A DNA stretch of 64,000 bases from Gammaproteobacteria bacterium (GCA_013151645.1 JAADHU010000005.1:62001-126000); one strand, 5' to 3'. Shown: positions 8,967-17,602, counted from the stretch's first letter. The notes: generated by a model from the sequence alone, not told the origin. Program-made: numbers and translations.

Positions 8967-10694
8967 CTAACCGCCGAATCCGTTTCGTCCGGATTCCGTG
9001 TAATAGTCCCGAATACCCGGCGAACCAGCAGGTGAGGTACCGTTCCTGATAATGGTTGGGCGAAGGAAAATAACAAGTTCCGTCTTTTTCAGCTCATCCC
9101 GGGTATAGGAAAACAGACCGCCGATTTTCGGGATTTTTGACAAACCGGGAATGCCGTCGACTGACTTGACCTGTTCATTTTGCATCAATCCGCCGAGAAC
9201 GATCGTGTGCCCGTCAACGACTTGCAATAGAGATTCGATTTCACGCACCTGGATTTCCGGAATCAGGTTATCGAAATTTGAAGCGGCAAGCCTCGGCGCA
9301 GGATCGATTACGAAACCGGTGATACGACTGATCGTCGGCCGGATATTCAGACTCACGTACCCGTCCTCGCTGATCTGAGGCGTCACACTCAGGATGAGTC
9401 CGACCGGAACGGTATGAATCTCGCTGGTAAAGGTACGTCGTTCGGGAATATTTGCAGTCGCATCGCGTATATCGAGCTCGATCGAGAAATACACCTTCTC
9501 ATTCACGACTTTGAGCAATGCGGTCTGATTGTTCAGTGCCATAATCTTCGGGCTGGAAAGCACTTTAGTGTCGCCGAACTGTTGCAACATCCGTACAGTT
9601 GCCGATACGCTGCTGCCGTCGGCGTTGTCTTTGTTGTAGCCAAAGCGGAAGAACGGCGGTGCCGATAACGCCGGTCCTAACAGGCTGGACTCAAAAGATC
9701 CGCCGTTGCTTCCCAGACCGGCCTGATCGGATAGCCGCTGCCAGTCGACGCCCGCCTGGTAGTTGTCACTGAGTTCGACTTCGACGATGGTCATTTCGAT
9801 CAGGACCTGACGCCGGGCATTGGCGAGAATTGTATCCAGGTAGGACTGAACTTGCGCGTGCGCCCGCTGCGTGGCAAATACCGTAACGACCCCTGCCATC
9901 GGATTACTGATCACCGGATTGCTCGATTCCGGCACCGAGGACTCACCCTCCTGAACCGTGCGTGCGCCAATGACAGACAGCAAACCGCTTTCCATCGCAT
10001 TCCAGAAATTATTCTCCGATTTATTCGTGACCGTCGTTGTGGAGATGTTGCCCCGGCCGCCACCCTGCTGTCCGCCGCTTTGCTGTCCACCGCCCTGCTG
10101 TCCACCGCCATTGCCTCTAACGGTACCGCCTGCCGTTGATATCTGAGTTGCAACTCCAACTGCGCCTTCGCTAACCCGGCTGATGTTGACGTAGTCGACC
10201 GGGTAGTTGTGCCAATACGGTTGATCGTCCCGAATCAACAGGTTTCTCCCATGCAGCTGATAACGCAGTCCGGACTGCGCACAGATTCGGCCCAGTACAT
10301 TCTCCAGCGGCTGGTCAACGGCATTGAGAGTAATGGTATCTTCGCTGGAGGACTGAAGATCCAGTTCGAGACCCGCATCCAACGCAAGCGAAAACAGCAA
10401 GTCGTTAACCGGTACGTCCTTTACCACGACGCTATAGGCCGGTTCGGGCGGCAATGGCAACGGCGCTTCCACCACCGGCGGAGGCACTACCAACGGAGGC
10501 GCTTGCGAGGGCGATGGTTCGCTATCGAGCAGGTGACCCACCGAATCGCTCACCGTTCGATTGCCAGCGCAAGACGCGAGCGCGATCAGTACGGCAGACA
10601 ACAGCGCAATTCTCAATGGCGTGCCGCAAACGTCGACGCCAACGCGACGCGCCGGAATCCGTAGTGAGCGACCGAAGCGAAGTTTCTGCGTCAT
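8967..10694 (-). CDS. Secretin lipoprotein (MshL/PilQ/GspD family)
   Basis: 575 residues from the ATG at 10694. The leader ends in LIALASC, a lipobox, so the protein is lipidated. It has an STN-like domain (PVNDLLFSLALDAGLELDL region), an N1-type domain split by a Gly/Gln-rich insert with repeated GGQQ units, and a C-terminal secretin pore with VLSSPKIMALNNQTALLKV, VGLILSVTPQISEDGYV and GHTIVLGGLMQNE motifs. It forms the outer-membrane channel for the pilus or pseudopilus. A GTG-initiated extension to 10733 is possible in frame but would start inside the promoter, so the shorter start is preferred. First gene of the operon. Confidence 0.9.
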   Translation of the reverse strand: MTQKLRFGRSLRIPARRVGVDVCGTPLRIALLSAVLIALASCAGNRTVSDSVGHLLDSEPSPSQAPPLVVPPPVVEAPLPLPPEPAYSVVVKDVPVNDLLFSLALDAGLELDLQSSSEDTITLNAVDQPLENVLGRICAQSGLRYQLHGRNLLIRDDQPYWHNYPVDYVNISRVSEGAVGVATQISTAGGTVRGNGGGQQGGGQQSGGQQGGGRGNISTTTVTNKSENNFWNAMESGLLSVIGARTVQEGESSVPESSNPVISNPMAGVVTVFATQRAHAQVQSYLDTILANARRQVLIEMTIVEVELSDNYQAGVDWQRLSDQAGLGSNGGSFESSLLGPALSAPPFFRFGYNKDNADGSSVSATVRMLQQFGDTKVLSSPKIMALNNQTALLKVVNEKVYFSIELDIRDATANIPERRTFTSEIHTVPVGLILSVTPQISEDGYVSLNIRPTISRITGFVIDPAPRLAASNFDNLIPEIQVREIESLLQVVDGHTIVLGGLMQNEQVKSVDGIPGLSKIPKIGGLFSYTRDELKKTELVIFLRPTIIRNGTSPAGSPGIRDYYTESGRNGFGG

Positions 10695-10714
10695 CTCGTG
10701 GGGCCCTTTTAGTT

Positions 10715-10744
10715 TTAATACAGCTACCCCCACTTATTCGTCAA
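10715..10744 (-). promoter_or_regulatory. Predicted sigma70 promoter of the pilus operon
   Basis: On the minus strand, TTGACG (10744-10739) is followed after 18 bases by TATTAA (10720-10715), about 20 bases before the secretin ATG. An AAAAGGG stretch between the -10 box and the start can serve as ribosome site. The -35 box lies inside the palindrome described separately, which suggests control by a repressor or competing activator. Confidence 0.5.
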
Positions 10745-10751
10745 TTTGACG
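10739..10751. promoter_or_regulatory. 13-bp perfect palindrome overlapping the pilus promoter
   Basis: CGTCAATTTGACG is a perfect inverted repeat of CGTCAA around a central T. It covers the predicted -35 box of the pilus operon. Its half-site GTCAA resembles half of a FleQ box, but the spacing between halves is shorter (3 rather than 6 bases between GTCA and TGAC), so a FleQ-family protein is only one candidate. A FleQ-like gene lies 1.3 kb away. Confidence 0.4.
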
Positions 10752-10915
10752 ATAAACTTTAGTATCCGTACCCGGCCGGTTTCTTCACGCAGGCACCACG
10801 GGCTGGTACACGAGTTGCATGGCAAGAGCGACGATACAACCTGAATGCGCGTCGAATCTTCGACATTCTTTGCTAAAGATTATGCGACGAACGCCGTTAT
10901 GAAAGAGAGACTGCC

Positions 10916-12013
10916 GTGCGCTCATCGCCCGTTTGTGAGCGGACGACGACCGGCAATGCAACCGCAACCTTAAAAAGTGACCGCGAATTGAACAGTACCC
11001 CGACTATCTCCAGACAACACCGGCCGAGTAGCGAAAACTCTCTCCGGCATACGGTTTTTCGGGTGCTGGAAACCGCGAATGGGAACGATCGCCTGAGTCG
11101 TGCGGTCGATATTTCGATCGTCGCGCTGATTTGCGCCAGCGTCGTTGCCGTCGTACTCGAATCAATCGCCACACTCGAAACTGAATACGCCGATTGGTTC
11201 TACTGGTTCGAGGTCGTCACCGTATCGGTCTTTTCGGTGGAATACTTTTGCCGGGTATGGAGCAGCGTCGAAAAGGAGAACCGCAACCATTCTGATAGTT
11301 CGTTCATCGTCAGACTTCGATTCGTTTTTTCGTTCCATGCGATGATCGATGTAATTGCCATCCTGCCGTTTTACCTGTTGACGTTCGGCCTTACCGGCGG
11401 GTTCGATATGCGCTTCCTCAGAGCAGTCCGTCTTCTGCGGGTACTGAAACTTACGCGCTACTCCAGTGCCCTCAACATGCTGTTTACAACAATCAGCGAA
11501 AACGGCCGGTCGCTCGGCGCATCCTTTTTCATCTTGATGACCGTCATGTTGCTGGCCTCGTCCGGCATTTACTATTTTGAACGGGAATCTCAGCCGGTTG
11601 ATTTCGGCAATATTCCAGCCGCAATGTGGTGGGCATTCGCGACATTGACAACGGTGGGTTACGGCGACGTCACACCGATAACAGCGGGCGGCAAAGTTTT
11701 CGGTGCATTGATCACGGTTGTTGGCGTGGGCATGGTGGCGCTGCCAACCGGTATTCTCGCTTCAGGCTTCGCACAACAACTCAGGCTTCGTTCCGATCAA
11801 TACCAATCCAAGGCGGACCTGGCGCTCGACGACGGCGTACTTACCGATACCGAGATCTCCGATCTTGAAACACTTCGGTTGCAGCTTGGTTTAGGCAAGA
11901 ATACCGCGAGTCAGATTCTCGACGTACAGAAAGTGCAAAAAATGCTGGAATCCGAACATGAGAAGTATTGTCCACACTGTGGCTCACCGGTTTCACGTTC
12001 CCGAGACGTATAG
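10916..12013 (+). CDS. Voltage-gated-type potassium channel (Kv-like, six transmembrane helices)
   Basis: 365 residues. After a ~55-residue polar N-terminus come helices S1-S4; S4 is RFLRAVRLLRVLKLTRY with regularly spaced Arg/Lys, the voltage-sensor pattern. The pore has the selectivity filter TVGYGD preceded by AMWWAFATLT, and S6 is VVGVGMVALPTGILASGF. The tail contains a coiled region and a CPHCG pair near the C-terminus. It should conduct K+ across the inner membrane. The frame opens with GTG at 10916, preceded by a GAAAGAGAGA purine tract; a downstream start is possible. It is transcribed away from the pilus operon and ends 9 bases from the convergent FleQ-like gene. Confidence 0.88.
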   Translation: MRSSPVCERTTTGNATATLKSDRELNSTPTISRQHRPSSENSLRHTVFRVLETANGNDRLSRAVDISIVALICASVVAVVLESIATLETEYADWFYWFEVVTVSVFSVEYFCRVWSSVEKENRNHSDSSFIVRLRFVFSFHAMIDVIAILPFYLLTFGLTGGFDMRFLRAVRLLRVLKLTRYSSALNMLFTTISENGRSLGASFFILMTVMLLASSGIYYFERESQPVDFGNIPAAMWWAFATLTTVGYGDVTPITAGGKVFGALITVVGVGMVALPTGILASGFAQQLRLRSDQYQSKADLALDDGVLTDTEISDLETLRLQLGLGKNTASQILDVQKVQKMLESEHEKYCPHCGSPVSRSRDV

Positions 12014-12022
12014 CCGTGTCGC

Positions 12023-13436
12023 TTAGTGCGAGATCTCATAGCGACGAATTTTTTCTACCAGCGTCGTACGTCCCATCCCCAGCTTGTCCGCCGCCCTTTG
12101 CACGACGCCCTGACTGTCCCGGAGTGCCGTTTCGATCGCGCCCTGCTCTACTCTTGACAGGTATTTTTTCAGATTGAGTCCCTCTTGCGGAAGATCCACC
12201 AACGATGTCGCATCGGGACGGGTCGTCACAACAAGGGATTCGCTCAAGATGGTCGGGTTCGTTGACTCTATCGCTGGTTTCAATGGCCACGGTAAATCGG
12301 ATTCGTCAATCAGACCGTTAGGGTTAATAACCGCGAGACGTTCGATCAGGTTCGCCAGCTCGCGCACATTACCCGGCCATGCGTAGCCCGTTAGAAAACT
12401 CAAAGCGTTGTTGGTCAAAGTGATGCCAACGCCGTTACGCCGGCGTACACGATCAATCATTTCATCGACCAACGGTTCAATATCGTCAGGCCGATCGCGC
12501 AAAGCCGGGATCTCAATCGGAAATACGCTCAACCGATAGTAGAGGTCTTCCCGAAAATTTCCGTCCTCGATGTGTTTCGGCAAATCACGATGAGTCGCGG
12601 CGATCAATCTGATGTCAACCGGTATGCTCTTCGTGCCACCGAGTCGTTCAATCACTCGCTCCTGCAATACGCGCAGCAATTTGACCTGCATGGCTTTCGG
12701 CATATCACCGATTTCATCGAGAAAAAGCGTGCCGCCATTTGCCAGTTCGAAGCGTCCCGCCCGTGCCGAAACGGCTCCGGTGAATGCGCCCCGTTCGTGC
12801 CCGAACAATTCGCTCTCCAGCAGGTTGTCGGGAATCGCACCACAATTGATCGCAACGAACATTCCTTTACGAGCGGATTGTTCGTGTATGCGTCTTGCAA
12901 CAACCTCCTTGCCGGTTCCGGATTCTCCGCTTATTAAAACGGTCGCCCCGGAAGGCGCTACCCGGTCAATGAGTGAGCGAATCTGTATTGATTCAACGCT
13001 CTCGCCAATCAATCGGCTATTGCCGTTCTCAAGCGTCGTTTCATTTCGATGGTGACTGTGTGACGCCCATATTTCGTCCAGAACGTCACCCAGCTCGTCG
13101 AACCGAATCGGATAATTCAATTCGTGGAATCGTGCCCAGGCGAATTGTTCCCTGCCCGGCATATCCTTAGTGACCCACGCCATCCGCAGACACCATAACG
13201 ATCGGTGTATTGGGGTCAATCTCACCAACGTCCGTAATCAGGCCATCGATCACATCCGGCTCGAGATCGTCGCCCAGGAAGATGGCCGCCAGACGGCAAT
13301 CGCCGAGTCGCTTGAGCCAGTTGTCCGGCGCTGCGATGCGCACTCGCGGCGCATCCATGAATTCGATCAATTCCTTGAGGTTTTGCCCACGGGCTTCACG
13401 GCCTTCAATGACCATAATGAGGCGTTCTCCGATCAT
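12023..13436 (-). pseudogene. Second FleQ/FlrA-like sigma54 activator, reading frame split
   Basis: Two overlapping minus-strand frames together make one FleQ-type protein. Frame one (13436 to the stop at 13167-13169) encodes a FleQ-like degenerate receiver domain starting MIGERLIMVIEGREARG and ending in PIVMVSADG. Frame two (open from 13228 down to 12023) resumes with the receiver tail (WARFHELNYPIRFDEL), then the AAA+ domain with [14 protein letters not shown] and DEIGDMP, and a Fis-type helix-turn-helix (VVQRAADKLGMGRTTLVEK). The continuation lies in the +1 frame near 13170-13190. The ATG at 13436 has GGAGGA upstream. Reasons could be a real frameshift mutation, a sequencing error, or two separate polypeptides by re-initiation. 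All sigma54-contact motifs are intact. Confidence 0.7.
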
Positions 13437-13924
13437 GGCTGCATTTCCTCCGAATCGCCTTGCCACAAAAAACGATATTTGGTCGATTGAACCCATATAC
13501 TTATTTTTGTCACATATGTAACCATCTTCTTATCTTAATCGAACTTGTCGAAATCAATCATTTCGGCGCCGAAAGCGGTCTGCCACGCCTCGTGGATGGT
13601 TCGCAATATCAATCGCCAGCGCTGTTTTGTATACGTTTTCCCTGATATACAAATAGGGTTCCAGACGTTTTAAACGACACGGTCAATCGCGGATCACCCA
13701 TAGCGACCCCATCAATCGATCTGTTTTTGGCACTTTTATTAACTGAATACCTAATATATGCGGACTAACCCATTCAAGCAAACTTTATAAAATCTATTCA
13801 CTTATTTGTTCTTTCTGACCTATATTCAGTATTTCTTAGCTAACTAGACGAAATTTATCGATTTCCTGCGAAAATTTGGCCGCCGTCGGGCGGTGGCCCG
13901 GGAGCGCCAACGCAACTCCCCCAC
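13437..13924. other. AT-rich divergent intergenic region
   Basis: About 490 bases without a credible gene between the split fleQ-like gene (minus) and the diguanylate cyclase (plus). It is visibly richer in A+T than its surroundings. Notable items: a near-palindrome GTCACATATGTAAC around 13509-13522; an inverted repeat TTGTATA / TATACAA with a 12-base spacer (about 13626-13651); and two GC-rich hairpin-forming stretches at about 13878-13920 immediately before the sigma28 promoter. No function is assigned. Confidence 0.4.
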
Positions 13925-13951
13925 TAAAGAATTCACCGGATGCGCCGATAT
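13925..13951 (+). promoter_or_regulatory. Sigma28 (FliA) promoter of the diguanylate cyclase gene
   Basis: TAAA (13925-13928), exactly 15 bases, then GCCGATAT (13944-13951): a near-perfect match to the enterobacterial/pseudomonad FliA consensus TAAA-N15-GCCGATAA. Expected transcript start is near 13958, 63 bases before the chosen ATG. This excludes the longer open frame beginning at 13940, which would start inside the promoter. Confidence 0.8.
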
Positions 13952-14020
13952 CCTCGGTATCGATCATCGTCAGATACGTCACTGATCACGGTGGAAACGC
14001 ACAGGTGGAAATGCAACTCA

Positions 14021-15142
14021 ATGGGATTCGTACAAAAATTTATCGGCGACGCGAAACTCGACACTGCGCACAGCGAGAACGGCAATGACCGACACACCGA
14101 TCTCGCGGATGGAGCCCTGGACACATTGGGCTGCATCATTCGAACTATGGGAAGTGCGTCTTTTCCGCTCGCCAATGAGGCGGATCCGAGCGCTTTTGCG
14201 GCACAATGCGATGACTTCGCCTGCCACGTAGAAAACGGCGCGGCCGTACCGTCGGCAAACATAGGTCAGTCTGCGGATGGCGGTCGGGAATGGTCCCAGG
14301 TCAGGCGTTTTTTCATCGATCGCAGACAAAACGAAAAAGAGTTTGTCACCAATCGGCTGGAAGACTATCGCGGCTTTGTCGACGACCTGGTGTCCGGTTT
14401 GCGGCAGATTGGACCCCGTAACCAGGAAACCGAACAATCAGTCCGGGAAAGCCTCGATACGATTGAGCACGCCATCGTCACGGGTGCCCTGCCGGAGATC
14501 AAGGCTGCGCTGGACCAATCCATAGAGACAGTCAGCGAAACTTTCGCACAACAAAAACAGGACTACGAGGATCAGATCAATGACCTCAATGACCGCATGT
14601 CGAATCTGCGTCAGGACCTGGTAACCGTCCAGGAGGAAATGAAACGCGATAACCTGACGGAAGTATTCAACCGCGGTGCGTTTGACAAGGCCATTGCGCA
14701 ATGTCTGAATACACAGTTCATTCTGAATCAGCCGGTCACGCTGGTTCTGATTGATATCGACCACTTCAAAACGATCAACGATTCGTGGGGACACGCGGCC
14801 GGCGACCAGGTACTTCGGTCAATCGGGGAATGCCTCGAACGTTCGTTTATTCGCAAAAGAGACCTGGTCGCCCGCTACGGCGGTGACGAATTCGCCGTCA
14901 TTCTCAATGACACCACGGGCCGCCATTCGAAACCGCTCATTGATCGATTTTTTCAACACGTCGAGAGCATCGTCGTGCCCTATGCGCCGCCCGATGCCCA
15001 CGTCAGTTGTTCCGCTGGATACACCGAAATCACGCCATCCGATACGGTTGAGTCGCTGTTGGTGCGCGCCGACAAAGCTCTCTATCGAGCCAAAGCCGCA
15101 GGCCGCCAATGCGCGCGATACTCACCACCAGAGGAAGAATAA
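14021..15142 (+). CDS. GGDEF diguanylate cyclase of the FliA regulon
   Basis: 373 residues, no membrane segment. Residues 1-200 are helical with a likely coiled coil just before the catalytic domain (DYEDQINDLNDRMSNLRQDL); a dedicated sensor domain is not recognised. The C-terminal domain has the metal-binding LIDIDHFKTIND motif, the intact active site GGDEF (287-291) and an I-site RKRD (278-281) exactly five residues upstream, so it should make cyclic di-GMP and be product-inhibited. The ATG at 14021 is preceded by AGGTGG. It sits just upstream of the stator operon, and both have their own sigma28 promoter, so the enzyme is expected late in flagellar assembly. Confidence 0.9.
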   Translation: MGFVQKFIGDAKLDTAHSENGNDRHTDLADGALDTLGCIIRTMGSASFPLANEADPSAFAAQCDDFACHVENGAAVPSANIGQSADGGREWSQVRRFFIDRRQNEKEFVTNRLEDYRGFVDDLVSGLRQIGPRNQETEQSVRESLDTIEHAIVTGALPEIKAALDQSIETVSETFAQQKQDYEDQINDLNDRMSNLRQDLVTVQEEMKRDNLTEVFNRGAFDKAIAQCLNTQFILNQPVTLVLIDIDHFKTINDSWGHAAGDQVLRSIGECLERSFIRKRDLVARYGGDEFAVILNDTTGRHSKPLIDRFFQHVESIVVPYAPPDAHVSCSAGYTEITPSDTVESLLVRADKALYRAKAAGRQCARYSPPEEE

Positions 15143-15174
15143 CCCCATATATCGTTCTGGCATGGGCCAGCGCC

Positions 15175-15201
15175 TAAAGCACGACCGAAAACTGCCGATA
15201 A
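15175..15201 (+). promoter_or_regulatory. Sigma28 (FliA) promoter of pomA-pomB-pilZ
   Basis: TAAA (15175-15178), exactly 15 bases, GCCGATAA (15194-15201): a perfect consensus match. The transcript start should lie near 15208, leaving a leader of about 78 bases before the TTG start of pomA. Confidence 0.88.
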
Positions 15202-15285
15202 CCTGCATAGCACTACTGCACACCCGTCGCTCTTCCGGACCACGCCCGGCGACGACGGGCGTCCGAATGAATACGGGAGACGAAC

Positions 15286-16050
15286 TTGGATCTGGCGACA
15301 CTTATTGGCCTCATCGGTGGATTTGCCGTTGTCCTCACGTCCATCATGCTTGGCGGCTCAGCCAGCACCTTCATAAACGTCCCGTCGTTGGCGGTCGTAT
15401 TTGGCGGCACGATACTCGTTACCATGATGAAATTCAGTCTCGGCGAGTTTCTGGGTGCCGCATCCATCGCCGTGAAAGCCTTCCTGCACAAGCCCTCAGC
15501 TCCCGAGGCACTCATCGAGAAAGCGGTCGAGCTTGCAAAAACGGCACGCCAGGGCGGACTTCTCGCTCTTGAGGACGCCGAGGTTCCCGACGAATTCATG
15601 AAAAACGGCCTTGGCCTGCTCATTGACGGCCATCCGGCCGATGTCGTCCGCTCCATGCTCACAAAAGACAAGAATCTAACCCTGCAAAGGCACAACGACG
15701 GTCAAAGCATATTCAAGGCGATCGGCGATGTCGGGCCCGCCATGGGCATGATCGGCACGCTCATCGGACTGGTTCAAATGCTATCCAACATGGACGACCC
15801 GAAACAAATTGGCCCGGCAATGGCCGTCGCCCTTCTAACAACACTTTACGGTGCGATTCTTGCGACCATGTTCGCGCTGCCGATTGCCGACAAGCTGGGG
15901 CTACGAAGTCGCGAGGAGAACATCACCAAGTCACTGGTTATCGACGCCCTACTCGGCATACAGGGAGGCCAAAACCCGCGTGTTATCGAGAGCATGCTGG
16001 AAACCTATCTGCCGAAATCCAAACGACAAAACGAAGATACCGAGGAATAG
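15286..16050 (+). CDS. pomA: Flagellar stator protein PomA (MotA family)
   Basis: 254 residues with four transmembrane helices: two at the N-terminus (IGLIGGFAVVLTSIMLGG; FINVPSLAVVFGGTILVTMM) and two at about 150-205 (AIGDVGPAMGMIGTLIGLVQM; AMAVALLTTLYGAILATMF). The cytoplasmic loop carries charged residues that contact FliG. The N-terminus MDLATLIGLIGGFA closely follows PomA/MotC-type stators rather than MotA, which suggests but does not prove sodium coupling. The start is TTG at 15286, with GGGAGA 6 bases upstream; an unusual start may keep expression low. Followed after 23 bases by pomB. Confidence 0.92.
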   Translation: MDLATLIGLIGGFAVVLTSIMLGGSASTFINVPSLAVVFGGTILVTMMKFSLGEFLGAASIAVKAFLHKPSAPEALIEKAVELAKTARQGGLLALEDAEVPDEFMKNGLGLLIDGHPADVVRSMLTKDKNLTLQRHNDGQSIFKAIGDVGPAMGMIGTLIGLVQMLSNMDDPKQIGPAMAVALLTTLYGAILATMFALPIADKLGLRSREENITKSLVIDALLGIQGGQNPRVIESMLETYLPKSKRQNEDTEE

Positions 16051-16073
16051 CGTGAACATTCCGGGAGCGTCAG

Positions 16074-16943
16074 ATGTCCGATGAAGCGCCAGCACCACCA
16101 GCAGAGCGCGGCATTCCAGCCTGGGTCATGACCTTCGCCGATCTCATGACCTTGCTCATGTGTTTCTTCGTACTGCTGCTCGCCTTTTCCGAAATGGACG
16201 CCGCCAAATTCAAGCAACTCTCCGGTTCTATGAAGGATGCCTTCGGTGTGCAGGCGGACGTCGAAGTTCGCACCATTCCGAAAGGCACCAGCATAATCGC
16301 GCAGGAGTTCAGCCCGGGAAAACCGGACCCAACGCCCGTTAATACGGTCAAGCAATTCACGATCGATTCGAATCAGAATACGCTCGATGCAATGAACAGA
16401 GACAAACGCGATCTGGATGACACAGAAGAACATGCTCGCCGCCTTCGTGCCGCCCTGAGCACGGAAATAAGCGACGGCGACATCTCCGTTCAAACCGAGG
16501 GCAAGAAAATCATCATTCACATTCTCGAAAACGCGTCTTTTCGATCCGGCCAGGCGGAAGTAAGGCCAACCTTCCTGCCTGTACTACGAAAAATCGCGGG
16601 ACTTATTGACGAGAACAGCGGCTCGGTGAAAGTATCCGGGCATACCGACGATGTCCCCATATCGACGAAACGCTTTCGCTCTAACTGGGAGCTATCGACA
16701 TCTCGTGCCGTCTCCGTTGCACACGAACTATTGAAAACCTCAACTCTGAACGACAATCGATTTGTAGTAACGGGACATGCCGATACGCAACCGGTAGCCG
16801 ATAATTACACCGTTGAAAATCGCGCGAAGAATCGGCGTGTAGACATAAGCATCGTGCGCGGCGGCGATATCGATCAGGCACAGAAAATAAGCGTCGGTAA
16901 CGAACTAACAGGCTCGAGCACCGCAAAGGCTGAAATACGATGA
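16074..16943 (+). CDS. pomB: Flagellar stator protein PomB (MotB family)
   Basis: 289 residues: a short cytoplasmic N-terminus, one transmembrane helix (about 17-37) with FADLMTLLM, in which Asp23 is the expected ion-binding residue, a plug/linker region, and a C-terminal OmpA-like peptidoglycan-binding domain (about 150-265) with VSGHTDDVPI and NRAKNRRVDISIV. It couples ion flow to torque by anchoring the PomA ring to the wall. The stop overlaps the ATG of the PilZ gene (ATGA), giving translational coupling. Confidence 0.92.
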   Translation: MSDEAPAPPAERGIPAWVMTFADLMTLLMCFFVLLLAFSEMDAAKFKQLSGSMKDAFGVQADVEVRTIPKGTSIIAQEFSPGKPDPTPVNTVKQFTIDSNQNTLDAMNRDKRDLDDTEEHARRLRAALSTEISDGDISVQTEGKKIIIHILENASFRSGQAEVRPTFLPVLRKIAGLIDENSGSVKVSGHTDDVPISTKRFRSNWELSTSRAVSVAHELLKTSTLNDNRFVVTGHADTQPVADNYTVENRAKNRRVDISIVRGGDIDQAQKISVGNELTGSSTAKAEIR

Positions 16944-17581
16944 TTAACATGAATGGGAATGGAAACAACAACGGAAATACCGACGACGGTCGCCGCTCCT
17001 TCCGGGTATCGGAAACGGTTTACCTGAAATACGATGTCATCAACGATCGTGAATTCCATGAAGGCCTTGATCGTCGAAAACTTCGCCTGGGTGTTAGCGA
17101 TGGACTGCGTTCCGTCATTCTCGATCTTGACACACGCCTCGATCAGAAGCTGTACTTGTTGCGTGCGGAATCCAATCCGATCGGCGAGTGCCTCGCTTTA
17201 TTGAACGACAAGGTGAATACCGTCATTCAACAACTTCCGGAAATGCGGGAATCCCAGTCCTCCCTGGCCCGATCGAAACCGCTAACCTGTGAAGTCGGCG
17301 CAGATGGCATGGCCTTTTCCAGCGACAAAAACTACGATATCGGCACCAAGCTCGCGTTGCGTTTCCTGCTCGAATCCGATAATCGGTACATCGAAACATT
17401 CTGTCACGTGGTCCGCCACATCGATCCACCGGGGGATATCGATGTTGAGCGACCGTTCGGAATTGCCGTGGAATTTCAGGGTATGAAAACTTCCCAGAAA
17501 GAGATTCTCATCCAGCACCTTTTCGAACGTGAGTCTGAAACCCTGCGCATGCGACGTTTGAATCTGGATGCCATGCAGTAG
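16940..17581 (+). CDS. PilZ-domain protein coupled to the stator operon
   Basis: 213 residues. RRSFRV near residue 18 fits the PilZ RxxxR cyclic di-GMP-binding motif. The second motif, normally (D/N)xSxxG, is recognisable only as EVGADGMAF near residue 115, after an unusually long ~90-residue insert that looks helical. The C-terminus has PFGIAVEFQGM, a PilZ beta-barrel signature. The gene starts inside the pomB stop codon, so it is made together with the stator. By analogy with YcgR-type brakes it may adjust motor output in response to cyclic di-GMP, but the altered second motif leaves binding unproven. Confidence 0.7.
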   Translation: MINMNGNGNNNGNTDDGRRSFRVSETVYLKYDVINDREFHEGLDRRKLRLGVSDGLRSVILDLDTRLDQKLYLLRAESNPIGECLALLNDKVNTVIQQLPEMRESQSSLARSKPLTCEVGADGMAFSSDKNYDIGTKLALRFLLESDNRYIETFCHVVRHIDPPGDIDVERPFGIAVEFQGMKTSQKEILIQHLFERESETLRMRRLNLDAMQ

Positions 17582-17602
17582 GGCCGGGCTTTTCTGTTTT
17601 TC

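Noticed and set aside
14751-15572. Plus-strand open frame of 273 codons across the cyclase end and pomA start
   Set aside because: It runs in a different phase through the GGDEF domain and through the sigma28 promoter of pomA; both real genes are certain.
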